From Sphingomonas_R arantia (GTDB lineage Bacteria; Pseudomonadota; Alphaproteobacteria; Sphingomonadales; Sphingomonadaceae), in the NCBI RefSeq assembly GCF_042682045.1, contig NZ_JBHUGS010000003.1, forward strand, positions 62,001 to 126,000: a stretch of 64,000 nucleotides of DNA, in the 5' to 3' direction. The first letter of the stretch is position 1. Each line of letters opens with the position of its first letter. Both the position numbers and the translations under genes were made by a program. The notes under the pieces are model-generated. The model had not been told where the DNA came from and made no database searches. It saw only the letters and a program-made list of their open reading frames with translations. Below are positions 7,136-15,859 of this stretch, one piece after another.

Positions 7136-8899
7136 TTGAATAGCGATAATCGCAACCTGATCCTCGCGATCGTGCTGTCCGCACTCGTGCTGTTCGGCTG
7201 GAGCGCGATCTCCAACCGCTTCCTGCCGACCGCCGCACCGCCCTCGACGCAGATCGTCGACGGCAAGCAGGTGGCCCTGCCCAAGCCCGAGGCCGCCCCC
7301 GACACGCCCGTCGCCATCCGCGACCGCGCCGTGGTGCTGGGCGAGGCTCCTCGCGTCCAAATCAAGACGCCGAAGCTCAGCGGCTCGATCAACCTGCGCG
7401 GCGGCCGGATCGACGACCTGACGCTCACTGCCTACGGCGAAACCATCGCGAAGAACGCGCCCCCTGTCCGCCTGCTGTCGCCCGCCGGCACCGCCGACGC
7501 CTATTTCGCCGGCTTCGGCTGGACGGGCGAGGGTGCCGCCATTCCGAGCGCCGACACCGTCTGGACCGCAGACCGCGCGCTGCTCGCGCCGAACAGCCCG
7601 GTCACGCTCAGCTGGGCGAACGGCCAGGGCCAGATATACCGGCTGCGCTTCGCGGTCGATCCCAACTACATGTTCACCGTGACGCAGACCGTCGCCAACG
7701 CCGGTGCCGGCCCCGTCGCGGTTCGGCCCTATGCGCTGGTCAGCCGCAACGGCGTGTCGAAGGACCCGGACGGCTGGACGATGCACACCGGCCCGATCTC
7801 GACGCTCAACGGCAGCACCAACTATGGTCCGAACTTCTCGGAACTCGACAAGGCCGGCGCCACCGGGGTCAACTACCAGTCGACCGGCGGCTGGCTCGGC
7901 TTCGGCGACAAATACTGGCTGACCGCGCTCGCGCCCGACCAGCGCGCCCCGATCGATGCCGCCTTCCGCGCCGGTGAGGGCCAGCGTTACCAGGCGCAGC
8001 TCACCAACCGCTCGCGCGTCGTGCCGGTCGGTCAGCAGACCAGCGCCGTCCAGCATTTCTTCGCGGGCGCCAAGGAAGTCAGCACGCTCGACGGCTACGA
8101 ATCGTCGCTGGGCATCCCGCATTTCGGCCGCGCGATCGACTGGGGCTACTTCGAGGTCCTGGAAAAGCCGGTCTTCTACGTGCTCCACTGGCTGTTCGAG
8201 GCGCTCGGCAATTTCGGCGTCGCGATCATCCTGCTGACCGTGCTGGTCAAGATTCTGATGTTCCCGATCGCGCAGAAGCAGTTCAAGTCGATGGCCGGCA
8301 TGCGCGTCATCCAGCCGAAGATGAAGATCCTTCAGGAACGCTACAAGGACGACAAGGCCAAGCTCCAGTCCGAGATGCTCGAGCTGTACAAGACCGAGAA
8401 GGTCAGCCCGTTGTCCGGCTGCCTGCCGATCCTGATCCAGATCCCGATCGGCTACGCGCTCTACAAGGTGCTGATGCTGACGATCGAGATGCGGCACCAG
8501 CCGTTCGCGCTCTGGATCAAGGATCTTGCCGCGCCCGATCCGCTGACCCCGGTCAACCTGTTCGGCCTGCTCGATTTCACGCCGCCGCACCTGATCGCGA
8601 TCGGCATCGTTCCGATCCTGCTCGGCATCACGCAGTATTTCCAGTTCAAGCTCAACCCGGCCCCCGCCGATCCGACGCAGGCGCAGATCTTCGCGATCAT
8701 GCCCTGGGTGTTCATGTTCATCATGGCGCCCTACGCGGTCGGCCTGCTGCTCTACTGGATCACGCAGAACCTGATCACGATCGCGCAGCAGACTTGGTTC
8801 TACAGCCGCTACCCCGGCATGAAGGCCGCGATGGCGACCCCCGCACCGACCCCGACCCCGGCGACCCCGATCAAGCAGGCCCGGACGCCGAAGAAGTAA
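7136..8899 (+). CDS. yidC: Membrane protein insertase YidC
   Basis: The 587-residue protein has the Gram-negative YidC layout. An N-terminal membrane anchor (NLILAIVLSALVLFGW) is followed by a large periplasmic beta domain (about 60-340) and the conserved insertase core with membrane segments at about 355-375, 425-445, 480-500 and 525-550. The Lys-rich cytoplasmic loop contains RYKDDKAKLQSEMLELYK and the core contains LSGCLPILIQIPIGYALY. The start is TTG, preceded by GGGGTGATT. The C-terminal tail is Pro/Thr/Ala-rich. It inserts membrane proteins alone or with SecYEG. Confidence 0.96.
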   Translation: MNSDNRNLILAIVLSALVLFGWSAISNRFLPTAAPPSTQIVDGKQVALPKPEAAPDTPVAIRDRAVVLGEAPRVQIKTPKLSGSINLRGGRIDDLTLTAYGETIAKNAPPVRLLSPAGTADAYFAGFGWTGEGAAIPSADTVWTADRALLAPNSPVTLSWANGQGQIYRLRFAVDPNYMFTVTQTVANAGAGPVAVRPYALVSRNGVSKDPDGWTMHTGPISTLNGSTNYGPNFSELDKAGATGVNYQSTGGWLGFGDKYWLTALAPDQRAPIDAAFRAGEGQRYQAQLTNRSRVVPVGQQTSAVQHFFAGAKEVSTLDGYESSLGIPHFGRAIDWGYFEVLEKPVFYVLHWLFEALGNFGVAIILLTVLVKILMFPIAQKQFKSMAGMRVIQPKMKILQERYKDDKAKLQSEMLELYKTEKVSPLSGCLPILIQIPIGYALYKVLMLTIEMRHQPFALWIKDLAAPDPLTPVNLFGLLDFTPPHLIAIGIVPILLGITQYFQFKLNPAPADPTQAQIFAIMPWVFMFIMAPYAVGLLLYWITQNLITIAQQTWFYSRYPGMKAAMATPAPTPTPATPIKQARTPKK

Positions 8900-8905
8900 T
8901 CAACC

Positions 8906-8934
8906 CCGTCATCCCGGCAACACCGGGATGACGG
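8906..8934. repeat. REP-like hairpin after yidC
   Basis: A perfect 12-bp inverted repeat, CCGTCATCCCGG / CCGGGATGACGG, has a five-base loop and lies just after yidC. The GTCATCCCGG core is, from memory, a common dispersed extragenic palindrome in alphaproteobacteria. Sited after the stop, it could also act as a weak terminator or protect the 3' end of the mRNA. Confidence 0.6.
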
Positions 8935-8957
8935 CACTGGCAGTTTCCTCTCGTCCG

Positions 8958-8983
8958 TTCGGTTCGAGCCTGTCGAGAACCCG
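8958..8983. repeat. Second dispersed-type palindromic repeat before engB
   Basis: The segment CGTTCGGTTCGAGCC is followed by TGTCGAGAACC. The imperfect palindrome GGTTCGAG / TCGAGAACC resembles a short repeat that I recall as widespread in sphingomonad intergenic DNA. It lies about 25 bases after the previous hairpin, in the yidC-engB gap. Confidence 0.45.
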
Positions 8984-9006
8984 CCACAGACCCGCCAGGA
9001 CGCGCC

Positions 9007-9669
9007 ATGACCGACGAAATGACCGAAGAAGAATTCAACCCCGCCGAACATTTGATCGAACCCGCGCGCAAGCTGTTCGCCGGACCGATCGGCTTTCTCA
9101 AGTCCGCCCCCGGCCTGGAACATCTGCCCAGCCCCGACGTGCCGGAGGTGACATTCGCCGGCCGCTCCAACGTCGGCAAGTCGTCGCTGCTGAACGCGCT
9201 CGCCGGCCGCAACGCGCTCGCCCGCACGTCCAACACGCCGGGCCGGACGCAGGAACTGAACTTCTTCGACGTCGGCGACCCGCTCGTCTTCCGGCTGGTC
9301 GACATGCCCGGCTACGGCTTTGCCAAGGCGCCCAAGGACATGGTCCGAAAGTGGCGCTTCCTCGTGAACGACTATCTGCGCGGCCGCGTCGTGCTGAAAC
9401 GGGCGCTTGTGCTGATCGACAGCCGCCACGGCACCAAGGATGTCGACCGCGAGATCATGACGATGCTCGACAAGGCCGCCGTCTCCTACCGCCTCGTCCT
9501 GACCAAGGCTGACAAGATCAAGGCGAGCGACCTCGCCACCGTCACCACCGCCACGATCGCGGAGGCGCGCAAGCATGTCGCCGCGCACCCCGACATTCTG
9601 GTGACCTCCAGCGAAACCGGCCTCGGCATCCCCGAATTGCGCGCCGCGGTCCTCGAAGCGATCGGCTGA
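9007..9669 (+). CDS. engB: Ribosome biogenesis GTP-binding protein EngB (YihA/YsxC)
   Basis: The 220-residue protein has the TRAFAC GTPase motifs. G1 is GRSNVGKS at 52-59, the region at 73-80 is ARTSNTPGRTQ, G3 is DMPGYG at 99-104 and G4 is TKADK. Family members assist assembly of the large ribosomal subunit. It is the last member of the rpmH-rnpA-yidD-yidC-engB cluster, separated from yidC by two repeats. Confidence 0.95.
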   Translation: MTDEMTEEEFNPAEHLIEPARKLFAGPIGFLKSAPGLEHLPSPDVPEVTFAGRSNVGKSSLLNALAGRNALARTSNTPGRTQELNFFDVGDPLVFRLVDMPGYGFAKAPKDMVRKWRFLVNDYLRGRVVLKRALVLIDSRHGTKDVDREIMTMLDKAAVSYRLVLTKADKIKASDLATVTTATIAEARKHVAAHPDILVTSSETGLGIPELRAAVLEAIG

Positions 9670-9747
9670 AGCACCTCCCGTCGGCGGACCTTGCCCTGCG
9701 CGGCGTCGCGGGGCAGAAGCCGCCCGAACCCGGGGGGACCTTACGCC

Positions 9748-10401
9748 ATGCTCGACATCATCATCGGCAACCGCGCCTACAGCAGCTGGTCGATGCGCGG
9801 CTGGCTCGCCGTGCGGCTCTCCGGCCTGCCCTTCACCGAAACGCTCCTTCCGATGTGGTCGCCCGAATGGGACACGGCGCGCGCCACCGGCCCGCTCGCG
9901 CTGTCCGGCAAGGTCCCGACACTCGTCGACGGCGACGTGACGCTGTGGGACAGCCTGGCGATCGTCGAGCATCTCGCCGAACAGACCGCGCGCGACCTTT
10001 TCTGGCCGACCGACCCCGCCGCCCGCGCGCTCGCCCGCTCGATCGCCGCCGAAATGCACAGCGGCTACCCGGACCTGCGCCGCGATTGCGGCATGAACGT
10101 CCGCCGCACCTACGCCCCCGCCCCGCTCACCCCCGCGACGCAGGCCGACGTCGACCGCATCGTCGCCCTCTGGACGCTCGCCCGCACCCGCTTCGGCGGC
10201 AGCGGCGACTATCTGTTCGGCGACTATGGCGCCGCCGACCTGATGTTCGCCCCCGTCGCCACGCGCTTCCGCACCTACGCTATCCCGCTCCCCGACATCG
10301 CCGCGCGCTATGTCGACGCGATCCTGGCGCACCCCCACGTCGCCGAATGGATCGCCGCCGCGCACGAAGAGCCCTGGGTCCTCGATCGCTACGAACGCTG
10401 A
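9748..10401 (+). CDS. Glutathione S-transferase family protein
   Basis: The 217-residue product starts MLDIIIGNRAYSSWSMRGW, a GST N-domain opening with the Tyr/Ser active-site region. It continues with GKVPTLVDGDVTLWDSLAIVEHL (cis-Pro and the glutathione-binding D-S motif) and a helical C-domain with DYGAADLMFAPVATRF. The ATG at 9748 follows a G-rich site (GGGGGGACC). The YSSWSMRGW opening is common in alphaproteobacterial GSTs of unknown substrate. It stands between engB and dapE. Confidence 0.88.
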   Translation: MLDIIIGNRAYSSWSMRGWLAVRLSGLPFTETLLPMWSPEWDTARATGPLALSGKVPTLVDGDVTLWDSLAIVEHLAEQTARDLFWPTDPAARALARSIAAEMHSGYPDLRRDCGMNVRRTYAPAPLTPATQADVDRIVALWTLARTRFGGSGDYLFGDYGAADLMFAPVATRFRTYAIPLPDIAARYVDAILAHPHVAEWIAAAHEEPWVLDRYER

Positions 10402-10424
10402 GCCTGACACACACCTAGAACGTT

Positions 10425-10442
10425 CCCCGGCGCAGGCCGGGG
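10425..10442. repeat. Short GC-rich hairpin between GST and dapE
   Basis: The inverted repeat CCCCGGC / GCCGGGG has a four-base loop, inside a segment (CGTTCCCCGGCG...GGGGCCTAGACGC) that resembles a third kind of dispersed sphingomonad extragenic repeat. It may also weakly terminate the GST transcript. Confidence 0.45.
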
Positions 10443-10487
10443 CCTAGACGCAACCGCTCCACAAGCGTGCGCCACCAGGAACCCAAG

Positions 10488-11591
10488 ATGCTCGACCCCG
10501 TCACCCTCACCGCAGACCTGATCGCCTGCCCCAGCGTCACCCCGCGCGACGCTGGCGCGCTCGACGTCCTCAGCACCGCGCTCGAATCGATCGGCTTCGC
10601 GGTCGAAAGCTTCTGGTCCGGCGAGGCCCCCGACGGCCCGATCCGCAACCTCTTCGCCACGCGCGGCACAGGCGCGCCACACTTTGCCTTCGCCGGCCAC
10701 ACCGACGTCGTACCCGCGACGCCTGAAGCCTTCATCCCCACGATCCGCGGAGCGCTGCTCCACGGCCGCGGCGCGGTCGACATGAAGGGCGCGATCGCCG
10801 CCTTCGCCGCCGCCGCCGCGCGCGTGCCGGACCACCGCGGCACGATCAGCCTGATCATCACCGGCGACGAGGAAGGCCCCGCCACCCACGGCACCGTCGC
10901 GCTGATCGACTGGATGGCGGCCCGCGGGATCCGCCCCGACCTCTGCCTCGTCGGCGAACCTACTTCGGAACGGCAACTCGGCGACACCATCAAGATCGGC
11001 CGCCGCGGCTCGGTCAACATGTGGATCGACGTCGCGGGTACGCAGGGCCACGTCGCCTACCCGCACCTCGCTGACAACCCGATCCCGCGCCTGACCGCGA
11101 TCCTGACTGCGGTCCAGGCGCTCGCGCTCGACGACGGTACCGACTGGTTCCAGCCGTCCAACCTGGAGGTCACCGACATCACCGTCGGCAACCCCGCCGC
11201 CAACGTCATCCCGGCGCACGCCGCCGCACGCCTCAACATCCGCTTCAACGACCTCCACCGCGGCGACGCGCTCGTCGCCCGCGTCAGGGACATCGTCATC
11301 GCGCATGGCGGCACGCTGACCGCAAAGGTCTCGGGCGAGGCATTCCTCACCGAACCCGGCCCGCTCGTCGACCGCGTCGCCGCCGCGATCCGCACGGCCG
11401 CCGGTATCGATCCGGTCCTGTCGACCGGCGGCGGCACGTCCGACGCGCGCTTTCTGTCGCGGCTCTGCCCGGTGGTCGAGTTCGGCCTGCTCAACGCCAC
11501 GATGCACAAACAGGACGAAGCCGTCGCCACCGCCGACCTCCACGCCCTGACCGACATCTACGCCGAAATCCTGCGGACGACGCTGCCCTGA
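10488..11591 (+). CDS. dapE: Succinyl-diaminopimelate desuccinylase
   Basis: The 367-residue M20-family zinc peptidase-like enzyme shows the metal ligands in order: the His of AGHTDVVP, the Asp of VDMKG, the Glu pair of GDEEGPA, the Glu of VGEPTSE and the His of TMHKQDE. The STGGGTSDARFL segment is characteristic of DapE. It converts N-succinyl-LL-diaminopimelate to LL-diaminopimelate in lysine and cell-wall synthesis. The ATG at 10488 with AGGAACCC upstream is preferred over a GTG at 10467. Confidence 0.95.
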   Translation: MLDPVTLTADLIACPSVTPRDAGALDVLSTALESIGFAVESFWSGEAPDGPIRNLFATRGTGAPHFAFAGHTDVVPATPEAFIPTIRGALLHGRGAVDMKGAIAAFAAAAARVPDHRGTISLIITGDEEGPATHGTVALIDWMAARGIRPDLCLVGEPTSERQLGDTIKIGRRGSVNMWIDVAGTQGHVAYPHLADNPIPRLTAILTAVQALALDDGTDWFQPSNLEVTDITVGNPAANVIPAHAAARLNIRFNDLHRGDALVARVRDIVIAHGGTLTAKVSGEAFLTEPGPLVDRVAAAIRTAAGIDPVLSTGGGTSDARFLSRLCPVVEFGLLNATMHKQDEAVATADLHALTDIYAEILRTTLP

Positions 11592-11801
11592 CCCTCCACC
11601 CCGCGGAACTGCGACCGGCGCCAGTTCCGCCCGTCCCACTGCCTTGCCCAGCCTATGAAGAGCATAAAGTCCGTCGCCGGGCCGCACTGCGGATCTCGCT
11701 ACACATCGCCGACCGATACGACAGCATGGTGGGCCGTCCGGTTATGCCCACCCAATTTTTTGGGGGTAGCCACCACAAAGGACGGGCCATACCCCGGCCT
11801 C

Positions 11802-12584
11802 ATGAACATGCCGGCAAAAGAAGGCCTCTCGGCGCTCACGGAGAAGGAGAAACAGACCCTTCGTCTCATCGTTCGTGGTCATGACGCAAAATCGACGGCG
11901 CGCAGCCTCGGGCTGTCGGTCCACACCATCAACGAACGGCTTCGTGATGCGCGGCGCAAGCTGGCGGTGTCGAGCAGTCGCGAGGCCGCACGCATCCTGC
12001 TTCAGGCCGACGGCATCGACGCGGCCGGACCGATCCCCGATTTATCGGGGGACGCGGAAATCGGGGAAGACACCGCCCATTCCCCAGCCGAGCAGGAGAG
12101 CACGCCGACAGACGGCGCGGGTCGGCGCTTTCGCCGGCCCTGGATCATCATCGGAGGCTTTCTCATGACGTTCGCACTCGGCCTGTTGCTACTTGCCGTC
12201 ACCCCCCAGAGCGGGTCCACCCCGACATCGACGCAGCCTGCGTCGGCCGAGGCCCCCGATGCGCAGGCGGTGGAGACCGCGCGCCAATGGCTCGGCCTGC
12301 TCGATCAGGCCAATTGGACGGAGAGTTACCGCGCGACCGGTGCCGCCTTCCAGAAACTGAACACTGTCGAGGCCTGGGCGGCGGCCTCCGAGAAAGCGCG
12401 GCTGCCGTTGGGGAAGATGCTCACCCGCACCTTCCTCAGCCAGGAAAATCTGCCCGCGCCCCCCGCCGGCTATGAAGTGATGAAGTTTCGCACGCGCTTC
12501 GCCAACCAGGCCGAGGCGATCGAAACCGTCACGCTCGATCGCGAGGATGGGCGCTGGCGTGTCGTGGGCGTGACGATCGGATAG
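11802..12584 (+). CDS. Membrane-anchored LuxR-type HTH protein with DUF4019-like domain
   Basis: The roughly 260-residue protein has three parts. A LuxR/GerE-type helix-turn-helix occupies about residues 10-56 (LTEKEKQTLRLIVRG...SVHTINERLRDARRKL). An acidic linker leads to one membrane segment at about 113-131, and an exported C-terminal domain (AVETARQWLGLLDQANWTESY ... VVGVTIG) resembles DUF4019. The topology places DNA binding in the cytosol and the sensor outside, as in ToxR-like regulators. The frame is open upstream to 11655, but the region before 11802 is not protein-like. Ligand and targets are unknown. Confidence 0.78.
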   Translation: MNMPAKEGLSALTEKEKQTLRLIVRGHDAKSTARSLGLSVHTINERLRDARRKLAVSSSREAARILLQADGIDAAGPIPDLSGDAEIGEDTAHSPAEQESTPTDGAGRRFRRPWIIIGGFLMTFALGLLLLAVTPQSGSTPTSTQPASAEAPDAQAVETARQWLGLLDQANWTESYRATGAAFQKLNTVEAWAAASEKARLPLGKMLTRTFLSQENLPAPPAGYEVMKFRTRFANQAEAIETVTLDREDGRWRVVGVTIG

Positions 12585-12597
12585 CACGGCTCGCAAC

Positions 12598-12628
12598 TGG
12601 CCGGTTCGGAACCCCCGGACCGGCCGGC
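12598..12628. terminator. Hairpin between convergent genes, probable bidirectional terminator
   Basis: GGCCGGTTCGG pairs with CCGGACCGGCC with one mismatch, between the stops of the convergent DUF4019-like and smr genes. No T-tract follows, so the terminator role is inferred from position and stem strength. Confidence 0.4.
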
Positions 12629-12642
12629 AGCCCGAACCGTCG

Positions 12643-13218
12643 CTACTCCCGCACCCGCCGCAGGATTACGTACAGCGCCCCCGCGCCACCATGCCGCGGG
12701 TGCGCGTTACGGACCGACGCGATGCGGGAGGCATGCGACGACCCCATCAGCCAGTCGCCGATGACCGCGCGGATCGCGCCGCGCCCCGGCCGGTCGAGCG
12801 CGCTGCCGCGGACCTTGGGTGGCTTGCCCGTCACCAGCAGCATCAGCCGCGCCCCGTCGGCCAGCGCACGCTGCAACCCCATCTCCAGCACGCCGTGCGC
12901 CTGGACCAGCGTGTAGCCGTGCAGATCGATCGTCACGTCCGGGCTCGCCATCCCACGCCGCAGCCGCCGGTCCCAGCCGCCGTCCAGCGTCTCGCCCGGC
13001 CCGGCTGGCCGAGCGACGGGCGGACGCACCGGAGCCGCCACGCGAACTTGCGGCGCCAGTCGCTTCGTAACCTTGCCAGAAGAAACCGGCGGCGGCGCGG
13101 CGACCGCTTCCAGCACATCCGCCTCCGGCAGCAACGGAACGGACGAATCGAGCGGGCGCACATCGGCAGTCACCCGCCGCCACAGCGCCTGTTCGTCAGG
13201 GCCGAGCCGCCGTCGCAC
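12643..13218 (-). CDS. Smr domain protein
   Basis: The 191-residue product has a linker-rich N-terminal half and a C-terminal Smr (small MutS-related) domain with the hallmark VTIDLHGYTLVQAHGVL, then LLVTGKPPK, and the closing HGGAGALYVILRR. Smr domains bind and nick structured DNA or RNA. The start overlaps the end of mltA by 23 bases, so it is translationally coupled to it, a common pairing in sphingomonads. The specific function is unknown. Confidence 0.87.
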   Translation of the reverse strand: MRRRLGPDEQALWRRVTADVRPLDSSVPLLPEADVLEAVAAPPPVSSGKVTKRLAPQVRVAAPVRPPVARPAGPGETLDGGWDRRLRRGMASPDVTIDLHGYTLVQAHGVLEMGLQRALADGARLMLLVTGKPPKVRGSALDRPGRGAIRAVIGDWLMGSSHASRIASVRNAHPRHGGAGALYVILRRVRE

Positions 13219-14515
13219 CGCCCGCCCCGCCGTTCAGCCGCGCCGCGGTCCCGATCGGCAGCAGCAGCCACGCCTGCCCGCGCGCCGACATGCCGCCCGC
13301 CACGGTCCGCGCCTCCGCGCCCGACCCCCAATAGGTATCGAACCGGTTCGCGCCCTTGATCGCGCCGCCGGTATCCTGCGCCACCCACAGGCCACTCGCC
13401 TCACCGTGGTCCATCGACAGGAACAACGGCGCACCGAGCGGGGTAAACGCCGGGTCCGCCGCCACCGTCGTGCGCCCCATCACCGGATAGCCCATCGCGC
13501 CCAGCGGCCCCGCGCCGCCCAGTTCGCGGAAGAACACATAGCTCTTGTTCGCGTTCATGATCGCCGCGCCGCCGTCCGGCTCCTGCCGCAACCGCGCGAT
13601 GATGCCCTGCATCGACGTCGACTGGCCCGGCGCGAACAGCCCGCGGTCCTTCATGTACTTGCCGATACCGGTATATTCGCGGCCGTTCTGCGTCGCATAG
13701 CCGACCCGCATGATCCCGCCGTCCGGCAGGCGCAACAGACCGGACCCCTGGACCTGCAGGAAGAACACCTCGATCGGATCCTTCCCCCACGCCACCACCG
13801 GCGCGCGGTCGCCGATTGCGCCGCTCTCGATCGCCGCGCGGTCGGGATACAGCCCGAGCGTCGTGCCCTTGACCTGCCCACGGATCTTGCGGCCCTTCAG
13901 GTCCGCCGCGAACTGCCCCAGGTCGACATCGACCAGGTCGCTCGGCCGGCCATAGATCGGCACGTCATAGCCCGACTGCCGGACGCGCGACCCGGCGATC
14001 TCCGGCTCATAATATCCGGTCGCGAACGCCTGCCCGCTGCCCACCACGACAGGCTCCAGATAGCGCGCGAAGAAATCGAGCGCGTTCGCCCGCCCCCATC
14101 CGGCCGCCGCGGTACAGGCCGGCACCCAGTCCGCCCCACGCGTCAGCCCGCTGCGATCGGTCCGCTTGACCAGCGAAGGACAACTCGTCCGGAACGCCGC
14201 CAGCGCCGCCTGCGCCTCGGCCTCGGTCGCACCCAGCGCGGCAAAGGCAGGACCGGCGCGCACGCCAGATGCAACCGCGCTATCGGCCTCGGGCGCAAGA
14301 TAAGGCGGCATCGCCGGCGGCATGACGGCGCGCGGCACGATCCGCTTCGGACCGGGCGTCAGGCTCGTCGGCGTCGCCAGCGGCGCAGAGGATGACCGAA
14401 CTGGTGCAGCCTCGGGGGCCACCGGCACGCTCTGCACACTGCCCGACTGCGGCGCGGCGCATCCCGCCAGCGCTAGAACTGCCGCCGCCGCGCCGACGCG
14501 AAGCTGCCGGATCAC
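13196..14515 (-). CDS. mltA: Membrane-bound lytic murein transglycosylase A
   Basis: The 439-residue lipoprotein has a lipobox in AAVLALAGCAAP. The MltA domain follows, with a 3D-like C-terminal domain containing the catalytic-type segment AQDTGGAIKGANRFDTYWG. It cleaves glycan strands to form 1,6-anhydromuropeptides at the outer membrane. The GTG at 14515 is chosen because it overlaps the stop of the upstream gene as GTGA and gives a proper signal peptide; an upstream extension would be antisense-like. Confidence 0.92.
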   Translation of the reverse strand: MIRQLRVGAAAAVLALAGCAAPQSGSVQSVPVAPEAAPVRSSSAPLATPTSLTPGPKRIVPRAVMPPAMPPYLAPEADSAVASGVRAGPAFAALGATEAEAQAALAAFRTSCPSLVKRTDRSGLTRGADWVPACTAAAGWGRANALDFFARYLEPVVVGSGQAFATGYYEPEIAGSRVRQSGYDVPIYGRPSDLVDVDLGQFAADLKGRKIRGQVKGTTLGLYPDRAAIESGAIGDRAPVVAWGKDPIEVFFLQVQGSGLLRLPDGGIMRVGYATQNGREYTGIGKYMKDRGLFAPGQSTSMQGIIARLRQEPDGGAAIMNANKSYVFFRELGGAGPLGAMGYPVMGRTTVAADPAFTPLGAPLFLSMDHGEASGLWVAQDTGGAIKGANRFDTYWGSGAEARTVAGGMSARGQAWLLLPIGTAARLNGGAGGATAARP

Positions 14516-15156
14516 ACCGCTTCGTCTGTTTCGATCAGGATCCAGTTGGGATCGTTCACGCGAACATTGCGTGCGAACGTCCACACGTCGTGTGTCGCGA
14601 CCGCATCGCTCACCGATCCTGCAATCACCGTGCCCTCGGCGTCGCGCGTCACCGCCGCGATATCTGCATCGAACCGAACCACGATCTGCGCGGTCTGCCC
14701 GTCCATCCGCGCGGCGTCGATCGTCGCCCGCTCGATCGACACCAGCCGGTTCTCCAGCACATGCCCCGCCTCGCGACGATCGGCGATGGCTTCGACGAAT
14801 GCGTCGCGCACATCGGCATCGACCAGCCGACCCAGCGCCTCTTCGTCACCGGCCCAATAGGCCTCCAGGATCATTCGATAGGCCGACCGCGCGCCGTCCA
14901 GGAACGACGCGGCGTCGAACTGCGGGTCCGCCGCGATCACGGCGCGCAGGCCGTTATGCGCCTGCGGTTCGATCATCGGCTCGGCCACCGCTTCCGGCTT
15001 TGCGTCCACGACGGTACGCGGCAACGACGCCGCGGCGGGTTTCGCTTCGACCGGCTTCACGATCGGCTGCTCATGCCCGGTCCGTTTGCCGAGCACGCTG
15101 TACAGCCGCAACCCGACGAAGAAGAAGACCAGTGCCAGAATGATGATCGTTTCCAC
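14512..15156 (-). CDS. Tim44/TimA-family membrane-associated adaptor
   Basis: The 214-residue protein begins with one membrane segment (VETIIILALVFFFVG). A Pro/Ala/Lys-rich linker is followed by a Tim44-like domain from about residue 80 (FLDGARSAYRMILEAYWAGDEEAL...). The start is GTG with GGAGG seven bases upstream. Bacterial homologues are inner-membrane adaptor candidates whose partners are largely unknown. It is coupled to mltA by a GTGA overlap, forming a timA-mltA-smr unit. Confidence 0.85.
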   Translation of the reverse strand: METIIILALVFFFVGLRLYSVLGKRTGHEQPIVKPVEAKPAAASLPRTVVDAKPEAVAEPMIEPQAHNGLRAVIAADPQFDAASFLDGARSAYRMILEAYWAGDEEALGRLVDADVRDAFVEAIADRREAGHVLENRLVSIERATIDAARMDGQTAQIVVRFDADIAAVTRDAEGTVIAGSVSDAVATHDVWTFARNVRVNDPNWILIETDEAV

Positions 15157-15268
15157 CGAGCCTCCAAACGCTCTGTCGGATACGCCGACCGCATCCGGCA
15201 CGGGATATAGGCGCACAACGCCGATCTTCCAAATCGGGCGCCTGTAATATCGGCCCCCCGGCCCGGCA

Positions 15269-15859
15269 TCAGTCGCGGTGCGTGTCGATCCGTGCCTGCA
15301 ACGCCGCCACCTGTTCCTTCAGCGCCGCGATCTCGTCCTTCACCACCGCCGGCACGACCGGATCGGCGCCGTTCGATGCGGCCGGTTCGGTCCCCAACGG
15401 CCCGCCCGGCACCAGCGGCGGCTTGAACGCACTCGCCGCCGCCTCGAACATCTCCAGGTTGCGCTTGGCGATCTCCGCGAACGGGCCGCCCGAAAACGCG
15501 CCCTCCATCGCGGACCGGAACTGCAACTGGTTGCGCTTGAACGCGTCCATCGACGCTTCCAGATATTGCGGCACCATCGACTGCATGTTGTCGCCGTACA
15601 GGCCGATCAACTGGCGCAGGAACCCGACCGGCAGCATCGTCTGCCCGCGGGTCTCCTCCTCCATGATGATCTGGGTCAGCACGTTGTGGGTGATGTCTTC
15701 CTCGGACTTGGCGTCGATGACCTTGAACTCGCGACCGGCCCGGGTCATCACCGCCAGATGTTCCAGCGTGATGTAGCTGGAAGAGTCGGTGTCATAGAGA
15801 CGCCGGTTCGCGTATTTCTTGATAATGACGACGCCCGAACCACCCGAAGACTTGCCCAT
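15269..15859 (-). CDS. phaR: Polyhydroxyalkanoate synthesis repressor PhaR
   Basis: The 196-residue protein has the PHB/PHA accumulation regulator DNA-binding domain at about 12-70 (IIKKYANRRLYDTDSSSYIT, then LEHLAVMTRAGREFKVIDAK). The PHB_acc repeat follows (TMLPVGFLRQLIGLYGDNMQ) and the tail is a coiled coil (DEIAALKEQVAALQARID). PhaR represses phasin and PHA genes and is released by binding PHA granules. A GAAGGAA site precedes the ATG. It is divergent from a PHA-synthase-like gene. Confidence 0.93.
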   Translation of the reverse strand: MGKSSGGSGVVIIKKYANRRLYDTDSSSYITLEHLAVMTRAGREFKVIDAKSEEDITHNVLTQIIMEEETRGQTMLPVGFLRQLIGLYGDNMQSMVPQYLEASMDAFKRNQLQFRSAMEGAFSGGPFAEIAKRNLEMFEAAASAFKPPLVPGGPLGTEPAASNGADPVVPAVVKDEIAALKEQVAALQARIDTHRD

